The position numbers and the translations under genes were made by a program. DNA of 25,236 nucleotides, from assembly GCA_934567745.1 (NCBI GenBank), contig CAKTJM010000009.1, forward strand, positions 1 through 25,236, given 5' to 3'. The notes under the pieces were generated by a model. It saw only the letters and a list, made by a program, of their open reading frames with translations. It ran no database searches and was not told the origin of the DNA. Shown here piece by piece: positions 1 through 10,070 of this stretch. The DNA comes from an uncultured Eubacteriales bacterium (lineage in GTDB: Bacteria > Bacillota > Clostridia > Oscillospirales > Oscillospiraceae). The stretch's first letter is position 1; every line of letters begins with the position of its first letter.

Positions 1-3047
<3,047 letters not shown>

Positions 3048-3169
3048 GATAGCAGTCTCCTTATATCGATTTCTTCTTTTCTTGATGACAGAGGCGGAAG
3101 CGACCGTCCTGCCCGAGCCACCCGGCCCGGTGTACGCTTTCCAAGAACAAATGTTTCTATTCGACTTAC

Positions 3170-3198
3170 ATTATACACGGATCGCAAAACCATGGCAA
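3170..3198 (-). promoter_or_regulatory. Sigma-A promoter of pyc
   Basis: On the minus strand a TTGCCA -35 box (3193-3198) and a perfect TATAAT -10 box (3170-3175) are separated by exactly 17 bases. Transcription would start near 3163, giving a leader of about 115 nt before pyc. The leader contains no riboswitch or T-box that I recognise. Confidence 0.85.
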
Positions 3199-3456
3199 GT
3201 GACCGAAAGAGAGGGGAACGTGGGAAAAACTCCCTGCGATCTGGGCACAATGCCGTTGCAAATACCTTTCCCGGCGCGGATGGGGCAAAACCCGCCCAAA
3301 TGGCGGGATCCCTGCATGGACAACAGGGGACTTTCGACAAAAACGGGGCCGCTCAACGGCCCAAAAACTGGCCTGAGGGGCACGGATGCCAAAAGCGCGG
3401 AGGGCCATGCAGGAAAATTTGTCATTTCGACGGGGCAGGAAGGCGGCGGGGACGGG
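3199..3456. other. Gene-free stretch between pyc and mocR promoters
   Basis: No open frame here has a credible start, ribosome site or protein signature. Two small inverted repeats are visible: CCCGCC/GGCGGG (3291-3296 with 3302-3307) and GGGCCG/CGGCCC (3346-3351 with 3357-3362). The second is followed on the minus strand by a short T run, so it could be a weak minus-strand terminator, but no gene ends next to it. The remaining sequence up to the promoters shows nothing recognisable. Confidence 0.5.
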
Positions 3457-3485
3457 TTTACAGCGGGGGAAAAAGGCTCTATAAT
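3457..3485 (+). promoter_or_regulatory. Sigma-A promoter of the MocR-type regulator
   Basis: TTTACA (3457-3462) and a perfect TATAAT (3480-3485) are separated by 17 bases. The start of transcription would be near 3492, leaving a leader of about 80 nt before the GTG start at 3572. The frame can be read upstream to an ATG at 3500, but that ATG lacks a ribosome site and lies almost at the transcription start. Confidence 0.85.
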
Positions 3486-3571
3486 GGTCCTGGCGATGCT
3501 TGGGCCTGCGTTTTGCGCCGGACGGACATCGCCAGTTTCGTCTGATCACACGAGAAAAGGAGAACGCCGCC

Positions 3572-4996
3572 GTGCTGACCTATTCCTTCGAGGACATCGA
3601 CTCCGAGAGCATGTACGAGCACCTGTACCGGTGCATCAAGCAGGACATCCTCCAGAAGAAGCTCCGCGCCGGGGAGAAGCTGCCGTCCAAGCGGACCTTC
3701 GCCAAGAACCTGGGCGTGAGCACCATCACCGTGGAGAGCGCCTACGCCCAGCTCGTGGCGGAGGGCTATCTCTACACCCTGCCCAAGCGGGGCTACTACG
3801 TCTGTGACCTCGAACGGGAGGCGGCCCCCGCCCCGGCGCCCGCCGCGCCGCGGCCGAAGCCCGCGCCGACGCCCCGCCGCCCCCAGCGCCGGGACCACTG
3901 GGCGGACCTCGTGGGCAGCTCGGTGGCGCGGGACATGTTCCCCTTCTCCATCTGGGTGAAGCTCCTGCGGGACGTGACGGCGGGGGAGGACGAGGACGAG
4001 CTGCTCATGGACACCTCCGCCGGGGGGATCCTCAAGCTCCGCCAGGCGATCTGCGACCATCTCTACCAGTTCCGGGGCATGACGATCGACCCGGACCAGA
4101 TCGTGGTCGGCGCGGGGACGGAGTATCTCTACAGCGTCCTGATCCAGCTCCTGGGCCGGGACCGCAGCTACGCCGTCGAGGACCCCGGCTATCTGCGCCT
4201 GAGCAAGATCTATGAGAAGAACGACGTCACCGTCCGGCACATCCCGATGGACGCGGCGGGCATCGTCCCGGCGCGGCTGGAGGAGAGCGGGGCGGAGATC
4301 CTGCACATCACGCCGTCGCACCACTTCCCGACGGGCATCGTCATGCCGGTCTCGCGGCGGTACGAGTTCCTCAGCTGGGCCTCGAAGAGCGAGGACCGCT
4401 ACATCATCGAGGACGACTACGACTGCGAGTTCCGTCTGGCCGGGCGGCCGATCCCGACGCTCCAGAGCATCGACGTCATGGAGAAGGTCATCTACATCAA
4501 CACCTTCTCCAAGAGCCTCGCGCCCGCGTTCCGCATCAGCTATCTGGTCCTGCCGCGGCACCTGGTCACGCGGTTCTACGACGCGCTGGGGTTCTACTCC
4601 GGCACGGTCTCCTGCTTCGAGCAGGTGACGCTCGCGAAGTTCATCGCCGAGGGCTATTTCGAGAAGCACATCAACCGCATGCGCAACCACTACCGCGGCC
4701 TGCGCGACGAGCTGCTGGCCGCCCTGCGGCGCAGCCCGCTGGCCGACCGGGTGCGGATCAGCGAGGAGAACGCGGGCCTGCACTTCCTCATGGAGGTGGA
4801 CACCGACCGGCCGGACGAGGAGCTGGTCCGCGCCGCCGAGCGGGAGGGCCTGCGGATCTCGTTCGTCTCCCAATACTACGTCGAGGCGCAGGAGCGCCGC
4901 CAGCACGTGCTGGTGATGAACTACTCCGGCCTGGACCCGGAGAAGGTCCCGGAGGCCGTCGAGCGGCTGGCTCGGGCGATCTTGACAGAAAACTGA
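3572..4996 (+). CDS. MocR-family transcriptional regulator (GntR HTH + aminotransferase)
   Basis: This is a fusion of an N-terminal GntR winged helix (about 1-75, with LPSKRTFAKNLGVSTITVES) and a C-terminal fold-type I aminotransferase domain (about 110-474). A Pro/Ala-rich linker at about 85-110 joins them. The PLP lysine lies in NTFSKSLAPAFRISY, and the IIEDDYDCEF and VEDPGYLRL stretches are typical of the family. The length of 474 residues is normal. I chose GTG at 3572 because AAAAGGAG ends nine bases upstream and the protein then begins directly with the DNA-binding domain. MocR proteins such as PdxR and GabR bind PLP and control vitamin B6, amino-acid or GABA genes; the target here is unknown. 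No PLP synthesis gene lies next to it, and pta downstream has its own promoter. Confidence 0.93.
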   Translation: MLTYSFEDIDSESMYEHLYRCIKQDILQKKLRAGEKLPSKRTFAKNLGVSTITVESAYAQLVAEGYLYTLPKRGYYVCDLEREAAPAPAPAAPRPKPAPTPRRPQRRDHWADLVGSSVARDMFPFSIWVKLLRDVTAGEDEDELLMDTSAGGILKLRQAICDHLYQFRGMTIDPDQIVVGAGTEYLYSVLIQLLGRDRSYAVEDPGYLRLSKIYEKNDVTVRHIPMDAAGIVPARLEESGAEILHITPSHHFPTGIVMPVSRRYEFLSWASKSEDRYIIEDDYDCEFRLAGRPIPTLQSIDVMEKVIYINTFSKSLAPAFRISYLVLPRHLVTRFYDALGFYSGTVSCFEQVTLAKFIAEGYFEKHINRMRNHYRGLRDELLAALRRSPLADRVRISEENAGLHFLMEVDTDRPDEELVRAAEREGLRISFVSQYYVEAQERRQHVLVMNYSGLDPEKVPEAVERLARAILTEN

Positions 4997-5040
4997 GGAC
5001 CGCGTCGAGGCTCTTTGGCCCTGCTGAGGGCAAGAGGGGC

Positions 5041-5069
5041 TTGAAAGCCAGTTTCAATGGTGATAAAAT
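5041..5069 (+). promoter_or_regulatory. Promoter of pta
   Basis: TTGAAA (5041-5046) and TAAAAT (5064-5069) lie 17 bases apart, and a TG dinucleotide at 5061-5062 gives an extended -10. The leader of about 50 nt ends with GGAGGT (5115-5120), nine bases before the ATG. The separate strong promoter fits a highly expressed metabolic gene. Confidence 0.8.
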
Positions 5070-5129
5070 GAATTGATTCTAAAGAGGAATATCGAGACGT
5101 TTCGTCTCATGTTTGGAGGTAACATCATC

Positions 5130-6101
5130 ATGTTTGCAAAGCTGATCGAGACCCTGAAGGCCAACCCCCGCACCCTCGTGTTCACCGAGGGCAGCGACGC
5201 CCGCATCCTGGCCGCCACCGACCGTCTGAAGAAGGACGGCTTCCTGACCCCCATCCTGGTGGGCGTCGAGGCCGAGGTCAAGGCCGCTGCCGAAAAGGGC
5301 GGCTTCGACATCGAGGGCGTGCGCATCGTCGATCCGGCCACCTATGAGGGCATGGACGCGATGGTCGAGAAGATGGTCGAGCTCCGCAAGGGCAAGATGA
5401 GCCCCGAGGACTGCCGCAAGAACCTGATGAAGGGCAACTACTTCGGGACCATGCTGGTCAAGCTCGGCGAGGCCGACTGCCTGCTGGGCGGCGCCACCTA
5501 CTCCACCGCCGACACCGTGCGTCCCGCGCTCCAGCTCATCAAGACCAAGCCCGGCAACAAGAACGTCAGCTCCTGCTTCATCCTGCAGCGCGACAAGGAC
5601 GGCGTCGACGAGCGTCTGTGCATGGGCGACTGCGCCATCCAGATCGATCCCGACGAGGACGCCCTGGTCGAGACCGCGCTCGAGTGCGCCAAGACCGCCA
5701 AGGTCTTCGGCATCGACCCGAAGGTCGCCTTCCTGAGCTACTCCACCAAGGGCTCCGGCAAGGGCGAGGCCGTCGATAAGGTCAAGAACGCCTGCGACAA
5801 GGCCAAGGCCGCCGCTCCCGAGCTCGCCATCGACGGCGAGATGCAGTTCGACGCCGCCGTCTCCCCCGTCGTCGGCCAGCAGAAGTTCCCCGGCAGCGCC
5901 GTCGCCGGCCACGCCAACACCTTCATCTTCCCGGAGATCCAGTCCGGCAACATCGGCTATAAGATCGCCCAGCGTCTGGGCGGCTTCGCGGCCTACGGCC
6001 CCATCCTGCAGGGCCTGAACGCCCCCATCAACGACCTCTCCCGCGGCTGCGACGCCGACGAGGTCTACAAGATGGCCATCATCACCGCCGCCCTGGCCTG
6101 A
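5130..6101 (+). CDS. pta: Phosphate acetyltransferase
   Basis: Interconverts acetyl-CoA plus phosphate and acetyl phosphate plus CoA in the cytoplasm. It is the first step of the Pta-Ack route that yields ATP and acetate in fermenting clostridia. The 323-residue product covers the whole PTA_PTB domain at the usual length of about 325-335. Family stretches seen include VFTEGSDARILAA, the LLGGATYSTADTVRPALQ block, GEMQFDAAVSP and the C-terminal NTFIFPEIQSGNIGYKIAQ with YGPILQGL. The ATG at 5130 has GGAGGT nine bases upstream; a longer frame from 5073 would start inside the leader. Codon use is strongly biased, as expected for high expression. No ackA lies next to it in this window. Phosphate butyryltransferase is a relative, but the motifs fit Pta better. 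Confidence 0.95.
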   Translation: MFAKLIETLKANPRTLVFTEGSDARILAATDRLKKDGFLTPILVGVEAEVKAAAEKGGFDIEGVRIVDPATYEGMDAMVEKMVELRKGKMSPEDCRKNLMKGNYFGTMLVKLGEADCLLGGATYSTADTVRPALQLIKTKPGNKNVSSCFILQRDKDGVDERLCMGDCAIQIDPDEDALVETALECAKTAKVFGIDPKVAFLSYSTKGSGKGEAVDKVKNACDKAKAAAPELAIDGEMQFDAAVSPVVGQQKFPGSAVAGHANTFIFPEIQSGNIGYKIAQRLGGFAAYGPILQGLNAPINDLSRGCDADEVYKMAIITAALA

Positions 6102-6140
6102 GCCAGACGACGGCCCGATCGTCTCTGACAGATCCCCCAA

Positions 6141-6169
6141 TGGACCGGCCCTTTGGCCGGTCCATTTTT
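6141..6169 (+). terminator. Intrinsic terminator of pta
   Basis: A perfect 10-base stem, TGGACCGGCC (6141-6150) with GGCCGGTCCA (6155-6164), has a CTTT loop and is followed at once by TTTTT (6165-6169). It lies 40 bases after the pta stop codon. Confidence 0.95.
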
Positions 6170-6173
6170 GGAC

Positions 6174-6202
6174 TTGACTCTACAACTGTTGTAGGGTCTA
6201 AG
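6174..6202 (+). promoter_or_regulatory. Promoter with palindromic operator ahead of the MATE gene
   Basis: TTGACT (6174-6179) is followed after 17 bases by a weaker -10, TCTAAG (6197-6202). The spacer holds a perfect palindrome, CTACAAC-T-GTTGTAG (6180-6194), so a bound dimer would block RNA polymerase. The TACA/TGTA core resembles operators of BlaI/MecI/CopY-type repressors, which is an inference from known sites. No repressor of that family is encoded in the window, so control would be in trans. The next complete gene is the MATE transporter at 6456. Confidence 0.7.
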
Positions 6203-6455
6203 CTGAGCCAAACGAAACGAAGCAACGGATCAAAAAAGCCTCGCAAAAGCCTCGCAGAGTTTCGCGCTCGGAAGCGCGAAATAAGATCAAGTCATTTTCT
6301 TCGGTGACATGTGCGCCGAAGAAAATACTTCTCAGCCCACAAGTGTGCGAGCTGTCCGCCAAAGGCGAACAGCGAGTGCGCGCAGGGGGCTGCATCCCCC
6401 CTGTCGGAAGACTCCGAAGGAGTTTTTCGACAGTCTCACGAAGGAGCCTCCCGCG
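6203..6455 (+). promoter_or_regulatory. Hairpin-rich leader of the MATE gene
   Basis: About 250 nt without a credible gene fold into a row of hairpins. H1 is TTTCGCGCT/AGCGCGAAA (6260-6268 with 6273-6281). H2 is ATTTTCTTCGG/CCGAAGAAAAT (6294-6304 with 6316-6326). H3 lies at 6352-6372 with one mismatch. H4 is CAGGGGG/CCCCCTG (6383-6389 with 6397-6403). H5 is the repeat at 6401-6433. The 3' arm of H4 overlaps the 5' arm of H5 by three bases, so they cannot both form fully. H5 carries a T5 run and sits just before the MATE ribosome site AAGGAG (6441-6446). This could be attenuation, but the layout matches no riboswitch class I know. Confidence 0.55.
6401..6433 (+). repeat. Palindromic repeat, copy 1
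   Basis: Left arm CTGTCGGAAGACTCC, loop GAA, right arm GGAGTTTTTCGACAG form a 15-pair stem with two G-T wobbles. It matches copy 2 at 10028-10060 in arm length, in the outer CTGTCGG and TTTTTCGACAG sequences, and in the three-base loop position. Where the two differ, pairing is kept. The T run inside the 3' arm makes it resemble an intrinsic terminator. Confidence 0.75.
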
Positions 6456-7799
6456 ATGAAACGAGACCTCACCACCGGAAGCGTCTTCGGCTGCATCCTC
6501 TATTTCGCCCTGCCGTTCCTGCTCTCCTACCTGTTACAGACCCTCTACGGCATGGCGGACCTCTTCATCATCGGCCAATACTGCGGCGTGGACAGCACCA
6601 CCGCCGTCTCCATCGGCAGCCAGGTCATGCACATGCTGACCGTCATGCTCGTCGGCCTGGCCATGGGCGCGACCGTCAAGATCGGCCACGCCGTCGGCGG
6701 CGGCGACCGGCGGCAGGCCGACCGGTCCATCGGCACGTCGATCGCCTTCTTCCTCCTCCTGTCCGTGGCCCTGACCGCCGTGCTCCTGCTGGCCGTGCGG
6801 CCCATCGTGTCGATCATGTCCACGCCGGAGGCCGCCGTGGACGGGACGGTCGTCTATCTCACGATCTGCTTCGCGGGCGTGCCGTTCATCACGGCCTACA
6901 ACCTGATCAGCGCCATCTTCCGCGGCATGGGCGACGCGCGCAGCCCCATGTGGTTCGTCGCCATCGCCTGCGTGGCGAACATCGCCCTCGACCTCCTCTT
7001 CATCGGCGCGCTCGGGCTCGGCCCCGCCGGGGCGGCCCTGGGCACGACGCTCTCCCAGGCGCTCAGCGTGGTCCTCTCCGTCGCCGTCGTCCGCAGACGG
7101 CGCATGATCCCCGGCCTGACGCGGCAGGACCTGCGGCCCTCCAAGCCGATGCTCGGCGCGATCCTCCGCGTCGGCGTGCCCATCGCGGCGCAGGACGGCT
7201 TCATCCAGATCTCCTTCCTCCTCATCACCGTCTTCGCGAACCTGCGCGGCCTGAACGACGCCGCGGCCGTCGGTATCGTCGAGAAGCTGATCGGCTTCCT
7301 CTTCCTCGTCCCGTCGTCCATGCTCTCGACCGTCTCGGCCCTCGCCGCGCAGAACATCGGCGCGGGCAAGCACGACCGCGCGCGGCGGACCCTGCGCTAC
7401 GCGCTGATGATCACCGTCGCCTACGGGGCGGTCTGCGCGGTGGCGATGCAGTTCTGGGCCGAGGGGGCCGTATGGCTCTTCGCCAAGGACGCGACGGTCA
7501 TCGCCATGGGCGGGCAGTACATGCACAGCTATGCCATCGACTGCATCTTCGCGGGGCTCCACTTCTGCTTCAGCGGCTACTTCTGCGCGTATGGGAAGTC
7601 CTGGATCTCCTTCCTGCACAACGTCCTGTCCGTCGTCCTCCTGCGTGTGCCGCTCTCCTGGCTGGCCGCGAAGTACTGCACGGACAGTCTCTTCCCCATG
7701 GGCCTGGCGGCCCCGGCCGGGTCGCTCCTGTCCATCGCCATCTGCCTGATCGCCTTCCGGCTGATGACGCGGCAGCTCCGGACGAAGGGGGCGCTGTGA
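6456..7799 (+). CDS. MATE-family multidrug/cation efflux transporter
   Basis: An integral membrane antiporter of the MATE family (NorM/DinF-like), which exports drugs or other organic cations using a sodium or proton gradient. The 447-residue length and pattern of about 12 hydrophobic segments are normal. Typical features are the N-terminal PFLLSYLLQTLYGMADLFIIGQY helix region, the repeat of that layout after about residue 230, and PAGAALGTTLSQ between the halves. The ATG at 6456 has AAGGAG nine bases upstream; the frame can be read back to 6309, but that extension translates the hairpin leader. The stop TGA overlaps the ATG of the following merR fragment, so the pair was an operon. Substrate unknown. 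Confidence 0.93.
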   Translation: MKRDLTTGSVFGCILYFALPFLLSYLLQTLYGMADLFIIGQYCGVDSTTAVSIGSQVMHMLTVMLVGLAMGATVKIGHAVGGGDRRQADRSIGTSIAFFLLLSVALTAVLLLAVRPIVSIMSTPEAAVDGTVVYLTICFAGVPFITAYNLISAIFRGMGDARSPMWFVAIACVANIALDLLFIGALGLGPAGAALGTTLSQALSVVLSVAVVRRRRMIPGLTRQDLRPSKPMLGAILRVGVPIAAQDGFIQISFLLITVFANLRGLNDAAAVGIVEKLIGFLFLVPSSMLSTVSALAAQNIGAGKHDRARRTLRYALMITVAYGAVCAVAMQFWAEGAVWLFAKDATVIAMGGQYMHSYAIDCIFAGLHFCFSGYFCAYGKSWISFLHNVLSVVLLRVPLSWLAAKYCTDSLFPMGLAAPAGSLLSIAICLIAFRLMTRQLRTKGAL

Positions 7800-8060
7800 T
7801 GGACCGTCTGTTCCAGATCGGCGCGGTCGCCCGGATGTTCCACCTGAGCGTGGGCAGCCTGCGCCACTATGAGGCCCTTGGCCTGCTGCGGCCCGAGCGG
7901 ATCGACCCCGCGACGGGCTGCCGCTACTACGGGCCGGGCCAGTTCGAGACGCTCAACACCATCCGCTATCTGCGCGCCCTCGACATGCCCCTCGGCGAGA
8001 TCGCCGCCTTCCTGGCCGACCGCGACGTGGACGTCACCGAGGAGAAGCTGCGCCGCCGAC
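7799..8060 (+). pseudogene. MerR-family regulator, 5' fragment
   Basis: The frame starts at the ATG of a TGATG overlap with the MATE stop. It gives a good MerR helix-turn-helix: FQIGAVARMFHLSVGSLRHY, then LGLLRPERID, GCRYYGPGQF and IRYLRALDMPLGEIAAFL. After about residue 87 (EEKLRRR) the protein signature stops. The frame then runs out of phase over the remains of a different gene to a stop at 8507-8509, giving low-complexity Arg/Pro/Gly sequence. The effector domain expected at about residues 100-270 is absent. The likely origin is an internal deletion that joined merR to the downstream membrane gene. If translated, the product would be a DNA-binding domain with a meaningless tail. Confidence 0.8.
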
Positions 8061-8495
8061 TGGCGCGACCTCGCGCTCCAGTCGGTCATCACCCTCGGCT
8101 TCGGCTCCCTCGTGGACGTGGCCCTGACCGCGCTGCGGGCGGTGGTGCCGGGGGTCTATCCGGAGAAGGTCGGCCTGCTGCTGATCGGCTGCTGCGTCCT
8201 GGCCCTCGGGGCGTGGCTGGAGGTCGTGGCCGACGTGGTCATGCTCCCCGGCGACGCCTTCACCCGCGTCCTGGCCCGCGTGACCGGGATCGAGTTCGGC
8301 AAGGTCCGCGTCGTCTCCGACGTCACCATGTCCGCCATCGCGGCGGCGATGTGCCTCGCCGCCCTCCACGCCCTGGTCGGGGTGCGGGAGGGGACGCTGA
8401 TCTCCGCCCTGCTCGTCGGGAACATCATCCGGGCCTATGCGCGCCTGCTCGGGCCGCTCGCACGGCGGCTCGTGGGAGAAAGATCGGGGAAATAA
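8058..8495 (+). pseudogene. YczE/YitT-like membrane protein, 3' fragment
   Basis: About 145 codons match the C-terminal two thirds of YczE/YyaS-type membrane proteins. Seen are DWRDLALQSVITLGFGSLVD, a hydrophobic VGLLLIGCCVLALGAWLEV segment, VVMLPGDAFTRVLA, GKVRVVSDV and VREGTLISALLVGNIIR. The first helices, roughly 70 residues in relatives of about 210, are missing. The sequence has no start of its own, because upstream in this frame lies merR DNA read out of phase. The junction with the merR fragment lies at about 8050-8062. These proteins are polytopic and of unknown transport role. The fragment ends at TAA 8493-8495 with no internal stop, so the loss may be recent. Confidence 0.75.
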
Positions 8496-8505
8496 CAGAA
8501 AAGGC

Positions 8506-8536
8506 TTGACTGTCACCCTGGTCCACCCTTTATACT
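8506..8536 (+). promoter_or_regulatory. MerR-type promoter (19-base spacer) of the MerR-RDD gene
   Basis: TTGACT (8506-8511) and TATACT (8531-8536) are separated by 19 bases, the overlong spacing typical of promoters activated by MerR-family proteins. An inverted repeat, GGTCCA/TGGACC (8520-8525 with 8536-8541), brackets the -10 region. The downstream gene encodes a MerR protein, which suggests autoregulation; this is an inference. AAAGGAG (8545-8551) follows, eight bases before the ATG. Confidence 0.7.
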
Positions 8537-8559
8537 GGACCCAGAAAGGAGCTGATCGG

Positions 8560-9981
8560 ATGACGACGAAGGAGCTGGAGGTCCGCACGGGCATGACCCG
8601 CGCCAACTTCCGATTCTATGAGCAGGAGGGCCTGATCTCGCCCGGCCGCAAGGAGAACGGCTACCGGAGCTATTCCGAGGAGGACGCCCAGACGCTCCTG
8701 CGGGTCAAGCTGCTGCGGAGCCTGGACTTCTCGCTGGAGGACATCCGGAGGCTCCAGGACGGGACGCTGTCCCTGCCCACGGCGATGGCCGAGCGGTCCC
8801 GCGCGCTGGCCGAGGCGAGCGCCGCGCTGGCGACGGCCCAGGAGCTCTGCCGGACCATCGAGCGCGAGGTCCCGGACTACGCGAGCCTGGACGCGCCGCA
8901 CTACCTGGAGCAGCTCGCCCGTCCGGCGCGGCCCATCCGGTCGGACGAGCCGGAGCCGCACCCGTGGCTGCGTTATTTCGCGCGCGGGCTGGACGTGGGC
9001 CTGGCGGGCCTGGTCGTGTCGGGCGTGGGCTATCTCGGGCTGCACGTGGAGCTGTCCTCCTGGGTGGCCTATTTCCTGAGCTGGCTGGTGGTGCTGATCG
9101 TCGAGCCGATCCTGATCTGCCGCCTTGGCACGACCCCCGGCAAGTGGATCTTCGGCATCCGGGTCGAGGGCTTCGACGGCGGGCGGATCGGCTACGGCGC
9201 GGCCGTCGGGCGGACCCTACAGGTCTTCATCGTCGGCGCGGGCGCGGGCATCCCGATCGTCGACCTCATCTGCAACATCGTCTCCTACCGTGCGTATCTG
9301 CGCGGTGAGGTCCGCAGCTGGGAGGAGGGCTCCGTCGAGCGATTCCAGCCGCGCGGCGCGGCCGGACCGGTCCTCTTCGTCGTGGTGTGGACCGCCGTCG
9401 TGGCGCTCACGGCGCTCATGGTGCTGGGCGGGCAGCTCCCGCCGGAGAAGGGCGACCTGACCGTGGCGCAGTTCGCGGAAAATTTCAACAGCTATCGCAA
9501 GCAGCTCGACCTGGACGACGACGGCTGGTACCTCGACGGGCAGGCCCAGTGGCAGGAGCGCCCCGCCGGACGATCGACGACCGGAACGATCACGATCGCC
9601 TGGCCCTGGGGCGAGGAGGAGCGCGGGACCTTCACCTTCGACCTGGACGGCGACGTCATCCGGGGCGTGACCTGGACGACGGAGACGGCCGACGACGCGA
9701 TCCGCCTGATGGCCGATTCGACGAACGGGCAGCTGGCCTATCTGGTGCTGGCGGCGTCGCGGCCGGAGACGACGGTGCGGAACGTCTCGACCCTGCTGAG
9801 CGAGCTCCCGGACTGGGACCAGGGCAAGGAGGGCGAGGCGCACTGGGCGGACGTCACGGCGACGTACACCATCGACGACAGCCGCACGACGCGCGCGCCG
9901 GACGAGCCGGAGGAGATGGCCACCGGCCCGATGACCCTCACCGTCCGCGTCACGATCGCGGACCAGGCGACGCAGGAGTGA
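8560..9981 (+). CDS. Membrane-anchored MerR regulator fused to an RDD domain and C-terminal sensor-like domain
   Basis: A single 473-residue frame with clear parts. Residues 1-68 are a MerR helix-turn-helix (TGMTRANFRFYEQEGLISP, NGYRSYSEEDAQTL, LDFSLEDIRRLQ). Residues 72-105 are an Ala/Arg/Glu-rich helix, probably a dimerising coiled coil. Residues 136-260 form an RDD membrane domain: RYFARGLDVGLAGLV carries the R and D marks, then a second helix, LGTTPGKWIFGIRV, and a hydrophobic hairpin at 220-243. A further helix at 269-291 is followed by a 180-residue polar domain rich in Thr and Trp that I do not recognise. Five arginines at 244-265 favour that loop being cytoplasmic and the C-terminal domain being outside. 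This suggests a one-component membrane sensor that touches DNA directly. It lies after the damaged MATE-merR-yczE block, but with its own promoter. Confidence 0.88.
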   Translation: MTTKELEVRTGMTRANFRFYEQEGLISPGRKENGYRSYSEEDAQTLLRVKLLRSLDFSLEDIRRLQDGTLSLPTAMAERSRALAEASAALATAQELCRTIEREVPDYASLDAPHYLEQLARPARPIRSDEPEPHPWLRYFARGLDVGLAGLVVSGVGYLGLHVELSSWVAYFLSWLVVLIVEPILICRLGTTPGKWIFGIRVEGFDGGRIGYGAAVGRTLQVFIVGAGAGIPIVDLICNIVSYRAYLRGEVRSWEEGSVERFQPRGAAGPVLFVVVWTAVVALTALMVLGGQLPPEKGDLTVAQFAENFNSYRKQLDLDDDGWYLDGQAQWQERPAGRSTTGTITIAWPWGEEERGTFTFDLDGDVIRGVTWTTETADDAIRLMADSTNGQLAYLVLAASRPETTVRNVSTLLSELPDWDQGKEGEAHWADVTATYTIDDSRTTRAPDEPEEMATGPMTLTVRVTIADQATQE

Positions 9982-9991
9982 ACGAAAAGAA

Positions 9992-10024
9992 CGCCCGCCC
10001 GGTGCACACGGCACCGGGCGGGCG
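9992..10024. terminator. Strong hairpin after the MerR-RDD gene
   Basis: CGCCCGCCCGGTGC (9992-10005) pairs perfectly with GCACCGGGCGGGCG (10011-10024) around ACACG. No T run follows directly, but the next hairpin (10025-10065) contains one. Together they probably end transcription from the left and block transcription from the right. Confidence 0.6.
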
Positions 10025-10065
10025 GAGACTGTCGGAAAACCCCGCAGGGGTTTTTCGACAGTCTC
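10025..10065. repeat. Palindromic repeat, copy 2
   Basis: GAGACTGTCG (10025-10034) pairs with CGACAGTCTC (10056-10065), and inside it AAAACCCC (10036-10043) pairs with GGGGTTTT (10047-10054) around a GCA loop, with one G-T wobble between. This gives a stem of about 19 pairs. The 33-base core matches copy 1 (6401-6433), and the changed bases keep pairing. T runs on both strands allow it to act as a bidirectional terminator. Confidence 0.8.
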
Positions 10066-10070
10066 AACCG

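Noticed and set aside
6309..6455. N-terminal extension of the MATE protein
   Set aside because: It would translate the hairpin leader and copy 1 of the repeat. The ATG at 6456 has AAGGAG at ideal spacing and begins the family domain.
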